Shown here one piece after another: positions 43,262 through 52,547 of a DNA stretch of 64,000 nt. The notes below the pieces were generated by a model that was given only the letters and a program-made list of their open reading frames with translations, made no database searches and was not told the origin of the DNA. Source of the DNA: Flavobacteriales bacterium (lineage in GTDB: Bacteria > Bacteroidota > Bacteroidia > Flavobacteriales_G > Salibacteraceae). The position numbers and the translations under genes were made by a program. Within the stretch, counting starts at the first letter, position 1, and every line of letters begins with the position of its first letter. The stretch spans positions 1 to 64,000 of the forward strand of contig JABJJW010000012.1 of assembly GCA_018660685.1 (NCBI GenBank). Reading direction: 5' to 3'.

Positions 43262-45770
43262 ATGCGTCGTCTATTTATTCTTGCCTTGTTTGTCCTCACG
43301 GGACTTACATCCTATGAGCAAGGATTCAGAGATAAGTTTTCTGAAGCCAATATCCTGTATGAAGATGGATTCTACTCCTTGTCGATCCGTCTGTACATGC
43401 AATTACTCAAAGACCACCCTGACAACGCCAACCTTCACTATAAAGTCGGAAGAGCGTATTTAGACATGGGTGTATCTAAAAACAGTGCACTCCCCCATCT
43501 TCAAAAGGCTGCGAAAAAGATTAAAAAGACATACGACCCCTATGCATCAAGCATGAAATCAGCGCCGGTTGAGGCATAATTACTTAGCACACGCTTTTCA
43601 CCTGGACGAAAAATTGGATAGCGCAGACTTCTACTTTGACAAGTTTCTAAGCGACGCTAGCAAAAGGCATTATTTAAAGCCCGAAGCCGACCATCAGAAA
43701 GTAATGGTTGCAGTCGCTAGAGAATTGATTGCCAATCCTGTTCGAGTTCGAATATCAAACATTGGCAAACCAATTAATTCCGAATACGCCGAATACTCAC
43801 CCATAATCGCCTTCGATGAAAATTCGATGTTCTTCACCTCACGAAGACGAAGAAAGGATGAATCAAACATGGCCGATATTGACATTACCACAGGACTTCA
43901 TTTCGAAGACATTTATGTCAGCAACCGTAGCGTCAGAGGTGAATGGCTCGAGCCAGAGCTCATCAATATAAATGTGGCAGACCAACATAGTTCTGTGGTG
44001 AGCATGAGTACCGATGGCATGACATTGTACATCTACAAGACCTACAGCGTAGACGGAAATATTTACGTCTCTGATTTGGATATTGGCCAAGGATGGACAA
44101 CTCCTTTTCTGGTCGGTTCTAATGTAAACAAGGACTACAATGAATTTTACGCCAATCTCAGCTATGACCGCCGTGTGTTATACTTCGTTTCAGATCGCGA
44201 AGGAGGTGAAGGAGGAAAGGACATATACTACGTCAAACGTCTTCCAGATGGAACATGGGGTGAAGCGACAAATGCCGGACCGGAGATCAACACAGAATTC
44301 GACGAAGACGTTCCGTTTTTTCATCCTGACGATCGCACCATGTATTTTGCCTCTAACGGACATAAAAGCATGGGTGGATTTGATATCTTCTACGCTCAGT
44401 TAGGTGATGATAGTATTTGGTCAGAACCAGTGAACATGGGCTATCCACTCAATTCAACAGACGACGATCACAGCTATATTGCCACACCTGATGGTCGACG
44501 TGGTTATTATGCTTCTAAGGGGAAAACTTCACTTGGAATGACGGATATATTCATGGTTGAATACCTGGAAGACGCCGAACTGATGCCAGAATTGGACCTC
44601 ACAGCATTCGCCGTTTTAAAAGGGTGGGTAATCGCACCATCAGGTAGCATCCCAGACAGTTTTCGAATCGCAATTACAGACAGCGCGTCTGGACAACCCG
44701 TGGGAGAGGCGAAACCCGTCGCAAGAAACGGATCCTTTGTTTTCATTATTCCTTCCGACGCTTCATACCAGGTTGACTACTTACTCGGGAATGAAAGTTT
44801 GTACGATGAAAAACTGCGAATTCCAGCTGGCGTTACCTATCAAGAACTCACCAGGGAGATCTTCTTGTATCCAAAAGGCAACAGCATTGCGGCCATTGCT
44901 ATCAAGGATGAGGTATTGGGCGATGTAGTTAGATGGAAACTCAGCATGGACGATCCAAAAAAGCTTATTCCGCTTGGGTCGAAAGTCATGTATCTCGATG
45001 AAAATGGAAACGTGATCGATTCAGCTCAAGTCAGCATTGATGGATACTTCGAATACAAGAAACTGGTGAATGGTGGGAATTTCATCTTGAAGCCAATCGT
45101 GCTTGGAACTGATAATAGTGCCCTTCAAATTACCCTTATTGATGAGGAGGATAAAATTGAAAAGATCGAAATGGTCAACCAGAACGAACTCTTTTTCGAA
45201 TCATCTATGGTTGAGCTCGCTTCTACTGATCGAGAATTGCCTGAAGAATCCACCTTACCCGAAGAGACACAGACCGTGAGTCAAGAAATCGGACCGGAAG
45301 AAGAAGAAGTTATCGAACCAGTTGTAACATCGACTAGAGAGGAGGAAGAAGTGGCCTCCTTCCCAGAAAAGAAAATTCCAACACCGAAATACGCGGCGGA
45401 AGATGCCTTTACTTTCAGCTTCGACTACAACCAAACATCTTCAGAATCATTTGAGTCAATACTCGAAAAATTGGTCAAGAGAATCGAGGACGAAATCGAT
45501 GAAAATGGATCAGTATCAATTGACTTGGAATCTTCGGCATCAACGGCCCCAACCTCGCTCGCCGGAGGGAATTTTGAGCTAAGTAAAATTCGCCTGCAAT
45601 CCGGGAAGTTAGCACTGTTCGAAGCGCTGGAATCTGCTCAAATAGATATGAACAAGATTTCGACAAAATCAGAAAATGCACTGATTTCTGGGCCTGACTA
45701 TTTCACTGATCCTTCCACCACAAAAAGCATATTCGCTGATTATCAATACTTTAGGGTGGTTATCAATTAA
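43262..45770 (+). pseudogene. PorE-like TPR/PD40 outer-membrane protein, frameshifted
   Basis: Two reading frames join into one protein of about 835 residues. The first (43262-43579) gives a signal peptide and TPR repeats up to SMKSAPVEA; the second (43569-45770) continues with YLAHAFHLDEKLDSADF, PD40 propeller repeats (ISNIGKPINSEYAEYSP, LYFVSDREGGEGGKDIYYV, MYFASNGHKSMGGFDI) and a C-terminal region. Near 43577 GCATAATTAC would read GCATATTAC, giving VEAYYLAHA, if one A were removed. This is a single-base insertion. The downstream gene (836 residues) is its intact paralogue. Its C-terminus lacks a clear OmpA motif. Alternatively the break is an assembly error. Confidence 0.85.
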
Positions 45771-45830
45771 CAGAATCCTGTTAGTAACAACGAATTCGGT
45801 AAATCTTGTCCGCATATTAAAGGGGGAACT

Positions 45831-48341
45831 TTGTCTGAAAGCTATCAAAACCCACGATTTATGCGGTATTCAGAAAGAATTACTCACTCAGCCAACCAGG
45901 GTAAGTACTTTGTTATCTTCATTTTTCTGACGATGTTATTCGCCCTATCGGCGGTCGGACAGACGAATGACAAGAAGCTTCGTGCAAAGGCCGTGAAGGC
46001 ACTTCAATCTGGTAAGTACGATGTTGCTCAAGAATTGTACGGGGAGCTTTTAAAGTTAGACCCGCTGAATGCTGACTATAACTACGAGATGGGGTTGGCC
46101 ATCTACGACGAAGGAATTCACCGTGGGAAAGCGGCAGCATATTTCGAAAAGGCCATCGTCAACACAAAAACTGATACGCTTGCAGATATGTTTCTGTTCG
46201 CAGGGAAGGCACATCAATTTGGTGGAGACTATCTCAATGCAATAGAAAATTTCAACATCTATCTAGGTCTGATGAAGGAGGAAGGTTTTGAAGCTGAAGA
46301 CTTGGAAGAAGATGTCAATCGATACCTCGAAATGTGCGAGAACGGAAAGGTCCAATTTGAAAACAACAAGGACTTTGTTCGGATAGAGAATATGGGAGCA
46401 TCAATCAACAGTGAGTACGCAGATTATTCTCCTGTAGTAACTGATGACGAATCTGTCCTTCTGTTTACCTCACGACGAGAGAATACAACTGGTGGTGAAG
46501 AAGATGAGATTGATGGTAAATTCATGGAAGACATCTACTACTCTGTGAATGTAAATGGCGAATGGAGCCCGGCTAGCAACTCGGATCGTTCAAATAGATT
46601 TATGAATGCTGAAGTAAATACCGATGGCCATGATGCCACGATAGTTTATGCTGCAAATGAGACTGAATTCTTTCTCTACAGAGAACAGGATGTATGGGTG
46701 AGTAAACTAGCAAATGGTGTTTGGGGACGACCGTCCCGTATTGGAGGAAGAATCAACTCTGAAAAAGGATTTGAACCGTCAGTTTTTATAACTGGTGATG
46801 AGCAAACAATGTTTGTCGTAAGCGACATCAGCGCAGGTTATGGAGGCAGGGATATCTACGTGACCACGAGAGACGAAAACAACATTTGGAAAAAACTGGA
46901 GAATCTCGGAAAAGGAATTAACACCAAGTTTGACGAGGATGCTCCTTATTTAACGCCAGATGGTAACACATTATATTTCGCTTCTACAGGGCACAACTCT
47001 ATTGGTGACTACGATATTTTCAAATCAGTTCTAGATGAGAAAGGTGAATGGGGATTGCCCGAAAATTTAGGCCCGCCTATCAACACACCTGGCCACGACA
47101 GGTACTTCGTCACTACCGATGACGATGCAGTTGGCTACTATTCTTCCGACAGAGATGGTGGTTATGGGGAAACGGATATCTATAGAATCATCCTTGATTG
47201 TAAAGCGGTATCGGCGACTATAATTCGCGGTGTCGTGTTTAGTGAGGATCAGCAAAAACCGACGGGTGCAACCATATCGATCTATTATGCTGAAAACGGT
47301 GAGCTGATTAACGACTTCGTCGCTAACTCTGTAGATGGCAAGTATGAAATGCGACTTAAGACTGAAACTGCTTATCGTTTTAGAATTGATGCAGAAGGAT
47401 ACCTACCTCACTCCGGAGACTTTACGGTTCCGAAGCAGTGTGACTACTATTCGCTCTTTCAAGAGATCAAGATTGACAACTTAGAGGACAGTAATGGACG
47501 TGTGTATGCTCAACGAGCATACATCAACAATGCCTTCTTCAACGTGGACCAAAAGATTGAAGAAGACTTTGGTCAGGGAACGTTGGCAAAAACCGAAGAG
47601 GTCAAACATGATTCACTCCGGGGAGTAATAGCGGCAGCGTACAACCCAATTGAACTTACCAACTACGTACAGATGATCGACATCATTGATGCGAACGGAG
47701 TTCGACTTGGAACAGAATCTCTGGGAGAAAAGGACGTTGCTGAAATCCAAACACGGGATGAAAGTTCTATGGTATTTCCTCCTAAACTCCCTCCAGCGAA
47801 ACCTGAAGTCGCTGCCGTAGAGGAGAAGCCCGAAGTAGTCGAGGTTAAGGAAGAGCCCGTGGCTGAAGTCGCAGCTATAGAAGAAGTGCCAGAGCCTGAA
47901 CCAGTGGTGGTTAAAGAAGCAGCCCCTGTAATTGAGGAGCCTGTGGAAGAAGAAAAAATTGTATTCAGAAACATCCTCTTTGATTTTGATAAGTCCTTCC
48001 TCAGAAACGAGAGCAAGCTCGAGCTGAACAAGATCTATTCATACCTAAATACAAAACAAGATGTCGAGCTTCAAATTGATGGGCATGCAGATTGGATGGG
48101 AACAGATGAGTACAACATGGCTCTTTCAGAACGTCGGGCAAAATCAGCGTTGAGTTTTCTAGTCGATAAGGGGTTGGGAGACGAAAGATTATCCTACCAA
48201 TTCCATGGTGAGAAGATGCCGATTGCACCGAACGCAAATGATGACGGTACTGATAACCCTGATGGTCGTCAGCTGAATAGAAGGTGTGAATTTAAGATCG
48301 ACAAACTCGGTACAGCAGATAATATTACTTTAAGGTTCTAA
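45831..48341 (+). CDS. PorE-like TPR/PD40/OmpA outer-membrane protein
   Basis: An 836-residue exported protein with the architecture of PorE, a T9SS component: signal segment (about 22-45, FIFLTMLFALSAVGQ), TPR (NADYNYEMGLAIYDEG), PD40 propeller (ASINSEYADYSPVV, DIYVTTRDENN, LYFASTGHNSIGDYDI), a carboxypeptidase-regulatory-like domain (RGVVFSEDQQKPTGATI), an acidic Glu/Pro/Val linker, and an OmpA domain (LFDFDKSFLRNESKLELNK, DGHADWMGTDEYNMALSERR). The OmpA part should bind peptidoglycan. Several such paralogues occur per genome, so true PorE identity is not proven. It starts with TTG after AGGGGGA; an ATG at 45861 is the alternative. Confidence 0.83.
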   Translation: MSESYQNPRFMRYSERITHSANQGKYFVIFIFLTMLFALSAVGQTNDKKLRAKAVKALQSGKYDVAQELYGELLKLDPLNADYNYEMGLAIYDEGIHRGKAAAYFEKAIVNTKTDTLADMFLFAGKAHQFGGDYLNAIENFNIYLGLMKEEGFEAEDLEEDVNRYLEMCENGKVQFENNKDFVRIENMGASINSEYADYSPVVTDDESVLLFTSRRENTTGGEEDEIDGKFMEDIYYSVNVNGEWSPASNSDRSNRFMNAEVNTDGHDATIVYAANETEFFLYREQDVWVSKLANGVWGRPSRIGGRINSEKGFEPSVFITGDEQTMFVVSDISAGYGGRDIYVTTRDENNIWKKLENLGKGINTKFDEDAPYLTPDGNTLYFASTGHNSIGDYDIFKSVLDEKGEWGLPENLGPPINTPGHDRYFVTTDDDAVGYYSSDRDGGYGETDIYRIILDCKAVSATIIRGVVFSEDQQKPTGATISIYYAENGELINDFVANSVDGKYEMRLKTETAYRFRIDAEGYLPHSGDFTVPKQCDYYSLFQEIKIDNLEDSNGRVYAQRAYINNAFFNVDQKIEEDFGQGTLAKTEEVKHDSLRGVIAAAYNPIELTNYVQMIDIIDANGVRLGTESLGEKDVAEIQTRDESSMVFPPKLPPAKPEVAAVEEKPEVVEVKEEPVAEVAAIEEVPEPEPVVVKEAAPVIEEPVEEEKIVFRNILFDFDKSFLRNESKLELNKIYSYLNTKQDVELQIDGHADWMGTDEYNMALSERRAKSALSFLVDKGLGDERLSYQFHGEKMPIAPNANDDGTDNPDGRQLNRRCEFKIDKLGTADNITLRF

Positions 48342-48357
48342 GTTGAAATAGCGAGGC

Positions 48358-48365
48358 TATATTTG
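48358..48365 (+). promoter_or_regulatory. -7 promoter box of the exonuclease gene
   Basis: TATATTTG, a perfect TAnnTTTG, 5 bases before the ATG at 48371. The transcript would be essentially leaderless. Confidence 0.5.
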
Positions 48366-48370
48366 GCCGC

Positions 48371-49162
48371 ATGACGCGGCTCACCCTAGAAAAACCCTTG
48401 GCATTTATCGATCTCGAAACAACAGGTATCTCTGTTGGAAGCGATCGCATTGTCGAAATCGCCATCCTCAAAATAAATCCTGATGGGAGCAAGACGAGTC
48501 GAGTCCATCGAGTCAATCCCGAAATGCCTATCAGCGAAGAATCAATTGGCATTCATGGTATCTCCAATGAAGACGTAGCCACCGAGCCTACATTTACGGA
48601 CCTCGCTCCTTCCCTATTTAAGTTTCTCTTCGATTGTGATTTGGCTGGATACAACAGCAACAAGTTTGACATTCCGATGCTTGTTGAAGAATTCTACCGC
48701 GCAGGAATCGAATTTGATTTCGCCGATCGGAAGAAGGTAGATGTTCAAAATATCTTTCATCGAATGGAGCAGCGAACCCTCGTCGCCGCTTATCGATTCT
48801 ATTGTAATAAGGAAATTGAGAACGCTCATAGCGCGCTGGATGATATCACTGCGACGTATGAGGTGCTGGAAGCCCAGCTGGAAAAATATAGTGAGTTAAA
48901 AACCGATGTTGATTTTTTAGAGGAGTTCTCTCGCTACCATCACACGGCTGATTTGATGGGTAGAATCATTTACGATGAAGAAGGGGTTGAACTAATCAAC
49001 TTCGGGAAATTCAAGGGTGTTTCCGTTGAAGAAGTCTTCGAAAAGGAACCTGGATATTTTGGTTGGCTGATGAATGGGGATTTCCCAATGTCAACGAAAA
49101 AGGTATTCAAGGAAATAATGGAGAGAATGCGTCGAAATCGAAAAGCAACCAAGGAAGAATGA
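48371..49162 (+). CDS. 3'-5' exonuclease, DnaQ/DEDD family
   Basis: A 263-residue exonuclease. Exo I is FIDLETTG (Asp14, Glu16), Exo II NSNKFDIPMLVEE, Exo III-epsilon HSALDDITATYEVLE, the order of the DEDDh proofreading family. A C-terminal block (VELINFGKFKGVSVEEVFE, PGYFGWLMNGDFP) is the extra domain of Bacteroidota DnaQ-like proteins. It could be the polymerase III epsilon subunit or a repair nuclease; the extra domain favours the latter. Its stop overlaps the next gene's ATG by 4 bases. Confidence 0.88.
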   Translation: MTRLTLEKPLAFIDLETTGISVGSDRIVEIAILKINPDGSKTSRVHRVNPEMPISEESIGIHGISNEDVATEPTFTDLAPSLFKFLFDCDLAGYNSNKFDIPMLVEEFYRAGIEFDFADRKKVDVQNIFHRMEQRTLVAAYRFYCNKEIENAHSALDDITATYEVLEAQLEKYSELKTDVDFLEEFSRYHHTADLMGRIIYDEEGVELINFGKFKGVSVEEVFEKEPGYFGWLMNGDFPMSTKKVFKEIMERMRRNRKATKEE

Positions 49163-49770
49163 AGATCATCTGCATTGGTAGAAACTATGCCGATCATGCT
49201 AAAGAGCTGAAGAATGAAGTTCCTACCGAACCAGTCTTCTTTCTCAAACCGGATACTTCCCTCCTTCCTAAGCGAAATCCATTCTTTATTCCAGAATTCA
49301 GCAACGACGTTCACCATGAACTAGAGCTCGTTGTTAGAATCAATAAACTAGGAAAGAACATTGAGGAACGCTTCGCTCATCGATATTACAATGAAATCAC
49401 TGTTGGCTTAGATTTCACGGCGAGGGATTTACAGGCCGAATGCAAGGCGAAAGGTCTTCCATGGGAAAAGGCTAAAGCTTTTGATGGCTCGGCGCCATTA
49501 GGGGCGTTTATTAAGCTTAAAAAGGATGATGACATCCAGGCCATGGACATTGAATTATTGAAGAATGGAGAAACCGTTCAAAAAGGCTCTACTTCTGACA
49601 TGATATTCTCGGTAGACTCTCTCGTGAGCTACGTTTCGAAATTTGTCACACTCAAAATTGGCGACCTGCTGTTCACGGGAACACCGGCTGGAGTTGGTCG
49701 TGTTGTGATAAATGACCGCCTTGAGGCCAAACTTCAAGGCGAGACGCTTCTCAAATTAAATGTGAAGTAA
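49159..49770 (+). CDS. Fumarylacetoacetate hydrolase (FAH) family protein
   Basis: A 203-residue FAH-fold enzyme: MKIICIGRNYADHAKEL, EPVFFLKPDTSLLP, HHELELVVRINK (metal site ELxxxV), GLDFTARDLQAECKAKGLPWEKAKAFDGSAPLG (conserved block, here quoted only by its opening GLDFTARD and closing DGSAPLG), and LLFTGTPAGVG. Members act on acylpyruvates, decarboxylate oxaloacetate, or hydrate 2-oxopentenoate. The true start is the overlapping ATG at 49159, typical of coupling to the exonuclease gene. Confidence 0.88.
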   Translation: MKIICIGRNYADHAKELKNEVPTEPVFFLKPDTSLLPKRNPFFIPEFSNDVHHELELVVRINKLGKNIEERFAHRYYNEITVGLDFTARDLQAECKAKGLPWEKAKAFDGSAPLGAFIKLKKDDDIQAMDIELLKNGETVQKGSTSDMIFSVDSLVSYVSKFVTLKIGDLLFTGTPAGVGRVVINDRLEAKLQGETLLKLNVK

Positions 49771-49772
49771 GT

Positions 49773-50038
49773 TTAGAACTTGAAGATGATGTCGGCAGTA
49801 CCGTCCTTCTTCAGTTCAAATTCGCAACGTCGATTAAGCTGACGTCCGCGCTCATTGTCTGAACCATCTGGATTCGAATTCGGAGCGACTGGCAGGCTTT
49901 CTCCGAAGAAGAAGTACTCCATTCTATCCTTGCTCAAGCCTTGGGCAATTAAGTAGTCAAAGGCTTGCTTAGCTCGTTTTTCAGAGAGAGAGCAAGATTG
50001 TACTGATCACTACCGATCCAGTCCGCATGTCCATCCAG
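49773..50038 (-). pseudogene. OmpA C-terminal fragment with dinucleotide frameshift
   Basis: On the minus strand the last 85 or so residues of an OmpA domain can be read: DGHADWIGSDQYNLALS, then SEKRAKQAFDYLIAQGLS, FFFGESLPVAPNSNPDGSD, GRQLNRRCEFEL and a final IIFKF. At 49983-49992 a (CT)5 run breaks the frame; four CT units would restore LALSEKRA. The sequence resembles, but is distinct from, the end of the PorE-like protein at 45831-48341. It is fused at its 5' side to the hydrolase remnant. Confidence 0.8.
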
Positions 50039-50268
50039 CTAGCACCCACATTTCCAGTATATCCTTCAATATAAAATCGATGCAAGCCTTCGGGTGCGAT
50101 AACCATAACACCCTCGTTGAGAAGTGGTTCAAACTTTTTAATAAAGCTCTCTGCGAGCTGCCTGTAGCCGTGGACGACAAGAAGTACTGACTTAATTTTT
50201 TCAGGCTCTAGAAGGTAGTACCGAGCAGTCTTGGAAACGGAAATCTTGTACTCAATAGGCTTACTCAC
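49981..50268 (-). pseudogene. Alpha/beta hydrolase, N-terminal remnant fused to OmpA DNA
   Basis: The frame starts with a genuine hydrolase N-terminus (SVLLVVHGYRQLAESFIKK, GVMVIAPEGLHRFYIEGYTG, NVGASWM) but after Met at 50034-50032 it runs into the OmpA fragment in the wrong frame and stops at 49981. The catalytic serine and histidine are gone. The join lies at AGCTGGATG, which both parents could share. Its ATG overlaps the thioesterase stop by 4 bases, so the original gene was in that operon. Confidence 0.8.
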
Positions 50269-50657
50269 TTGAGCGAAGTAAGTTGGTTTTTAACCTCATC
50301 TGAAATAGGAACTGGGCCGCCTTGTTCATCAATTCTCACGAAGGTGATATTGGTCGAACATACAACCAGCTCTTCGCCTGAATAAACATTGTATTTCCGA
50401 GCTTCAACACTGAGAGTAATGGAAGTATTACCGACCCCAACAACCTCTCCATAAATCTTGAGATGAAACCCAATCTTCACCGGCCTTTTGAAAAGGACCT
50501 CCTCAATTTTCAGAGTTACCATATTGGGAGAATGACAAATTTCATAGGCCATTGTAGCTGCCGCTTCATCCAACCACGAAAGCATAATTCCTCCGAATAG
50601 GTTACCGTGGATCCCAAGATCCTTTTCCATACATAGCCGTTGGGATATCAATCTCAT
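50265..50657 (-). CDS. Acyl-CoA thioesterase, hotdog fold
   Basis: A 130-residue hotdog-fold thioesterase of the YciA/acyl-CoA hydrolase type. HGNLFGGIMLSWLDEAAATMAY carries the catalytic aspartate region (quoted in part: GNLFGGIMLSWLDEA), followed by EVLFKRPVKIGFHLKIYGEV and SVEARKYNVYSGEE. It hydrolyses acyl-CoA to free acid and CoA in the cytosol. It lies one base after the ChaN-like stop and overlaps the hydrolase remnant. Confidence 0.88.
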   Translation of the reverse strand: MRLISQRLCMEKDLGIHGNLFGGIMLSWLDEAAATMAYEICHSPNMVTLKIEEVLFKRPVKIGFHLKIYGEVVGVGNTSITLSVEARKYNVYSGEELVVCSTNITFVRIDEQGGPVPISDEVKNQLTSLK

Positions 50658-50658
50658 A

Positions 50659-51528
50659 TTAATACGTTTTGGTCATCGAATTTGGAATCAACAGGATGTA
50701 GTCCCCTTGGTCCGAATATTCTTCTTTAAACTCGAGTTCGTCTACGGTTAAAGAGGTAATCACAGATACTTCCAATCTCTTCTTAGCCGCCCTCAAATAG
50801 CCGACAATACCTCCATCTAACTTAGAATGGTAAGCACCATTAAAGTGAAGAAAAAGCTCGCCTTTGTCATGATTTTCGAGGATGAAGTGAGCCATAGTAT
50901 AATCTTTTGAAGCCTGTGCTTCAATGAGTTTGTCAATATCCATTGCTCCACCGTGCCCATGCCCTCCCATCATCTTTTTCATTTCAGCATAACCTTTGTC
51001 ATTTGCAGTTACCTCAAAGGGCATTTTTGGGAAAAATTTCTTCGCTTCCTTGTCCAAATTGGTCAGCGCTCCTTGGCCTCTTGTTGAAACCATCGACGCA
51101 TATCTCTTGGGAATATTGGTTGCTATGAACTTGATTTGATTGTCTCTCGCATAATCGACCAGAGGTGCATAGTCAGTCTTATAGTTACTCCAAAGCTTGG
51201 CTTCTTCTTTTAGTCGATCATAGCTAATATCGCCACCCAAATACTCGTTCAAAACGAGTTGATCATCGGACTCAAACATTTCTGCTCCAAACACCAAACC
51301 TCGCTTCTCGTTCAACTCTTTGGAAAGCTCCAGTTGAAGCCAATGACATATTGGATTGTTGTGCTGTTCACCGAACAAGACCACATCGGACGATTGTAAT
51401 TCTTCGCTTAATCGTGCAAATGTGATTTCCTCGCCTTGCTGATTGAACAGTCTATAGGCTTCAAGCGATTGAGAATAACCGTGGTGAAATTGGACAACAA
51501 GCCCCAAGATTAATATAGCGATGCGCAT
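50659..51528 (-). CDS. ChaN family (DUF399) haem-binding-like protein
   Basis: A 289-residue exported protein: signal peptide ending HHGYSQ, then ChaN-type blocks VVLFGEQHNNPICHWLQLEL, VFGAEMFESDDQLVLNEYL, YAPLVDYARDNQIKFIATN and FNGAYHSKLDGGI. ChaN of Campylobacter binds haem and is thought to help iron uptake. An extra His/Gly stretch (MMGGHGHGGAMD) lies near residue 195. First gene of the minus-strand run with the thioesterase. Confidence 0.87.
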   Translation of the reverse strand: MRIAILILGLVVQFHHGYSQSLEAYRLFNQQGEEITFARLSEELQSSDVVLFGEQHNNPICHWLQLELSKELNEKRGLVFGAEMFESDDQLVLNEYLGGDISYDRLKEEAKLWSNYKTDYAPLVDYARDNQIKFIATNIPKRYASMVSTRGQGALTNLDKEAKKFFPKMPFEVTANDKGYAEMKKMMGGHGHGGAMDIDKLIEAQASKDYTMAHFILENHDKGELFLHFNGAYHSKLDGGIVGYLRAAKKRLEVSVITSLTVDELEFKEEYSDQGDYILLIPNSMTKTY

Positions 51529-51582
51529 CTCGAATAATTAAGTGCACAAAGGTTGATCAAGAAATTCGAACGCGCAATCGAA

Positions 51583-52380
51583 TTAGAAATTATCCCCATC
51601 CATGAGGCCGCCTATTCCACCCAAAATGCTCCCCTCTCCTTTTCTTTTTCCTCCCATTTTTGGAGCCGAACTGATGATCCTATCAGCCAACCTAGAAAAA
51701 GGAAGAGACTGGATCCAAACGGTTCCTGGCCCGCGTAATGCACCAAAGAAAAGGCCCTCGCCGCCAAATATGGTATTCCGGATGCCCCCTACGAATTGAA
51801 TATCGTAGTCAATGTCTTTAGTAAAAGCCACAATGCAGCCAGTATCTACTTTTAAGAGCTCACCTGCTTCAAGTTTGCGTTCCAATATAGTACCTCCTGC
51901 ATGCACAAATGCCATTCCGTCTCCTTCCAGCTTTTGCATGATAAAGCCCTCTCCACCGAATAAGCCAGCTCCAATTCGTTTTTGAAATTCGATGCCAATT
52001 GATGTTCCTTGTGCAGCGCATAGGAACGCGTCTTTTTGGCAAATGACACGTTCACCCAACTCGCTTAAATCCATAGCGAGGACCTTACCAGGATAAGGAG
52101 AAGCAAAGGTCACCTGATGCTTTCGCGATCCATGGTTGGTGTAGGCTGTCATAAAAAGGCTTTCACCTGTCAACACCCTCTTTCCAGCAGAGAAAATCTT
52201 GCCCATAAAGCTTTGAGTAGCCTCGGATCCATCACCTAAAACAGTCTGCATTTGAATTTCATCACTCATCATCATCAGACTGCCCGCCTCAGCAATGACA
52301 GTTTCTCGTGGGTCAAGTTCGATTTCAACGCACTGCATCTCTTCCCCAATTATTTTGAAATCAATTTCGTGTGTATTCAT
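51583..52380 (-). CDS. TIGR00266/AIM24 family protein
   Basis: A 265-residue cytosolic protein of the AIM24 family: [71 protein letters not shown] (quoted in part: [14 protein letters not shown]), [18 protein letters not shown], and a closing Arg/Gly-rich end. It is a beta-jelly-roll of unknown function, shared with a mitochondrial protein. It lies 54 bases downstream of nothing on its strand but its own region; the gap to ChaN (51528) has no clear terminator. Confidence 0.9.
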   Translation of the reverse strand: MNTHEIDFKIIGEEMQCVEIELDPRETVIAEAGSLMMMSDEIQMQTVLGDGSEATQSFMGKIFSAGKRVLTGESLFMTAYTNHGSRKHQVTFASPYPGKVLAMDLSELGERVICQKDAFLCAAQGTSIGIEFQKRIGAGLFGGEGFIMQKLEGDGMAFVHAGGTILERKLEAGELLKVDTGCIVAFTKDIDYDIQFVGGIRNTIFGGEGLFFGALRGPGTVWIQSLPFSRLADRIISSAPKMGGKRKGEGSILGGIGGLMDGDNF

Positions 52381-52547
52381 TTGAAATGTCTTTGCTCAAA
52401 AGAAGTAAAAGAACCAGTGTCTATCCTCAAAGTGTTAGGAAGCAACCAAAAATATTCGTGAGTGGTAAAATTTCATGATCATCAGTCAGACCCTAAGCTA
52501 TGAGTCCGATAATTCTGTAATCTTGCCGCAAGGGTTGAGCATTGACC

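Noticed and set aside
43569-43580. Programmed +1 frameshift in the PorE-like gene
   Set aside because: No prfB-like slippery CUU-UGA site or stem is seen, and the paralogue is encoded in one frame.
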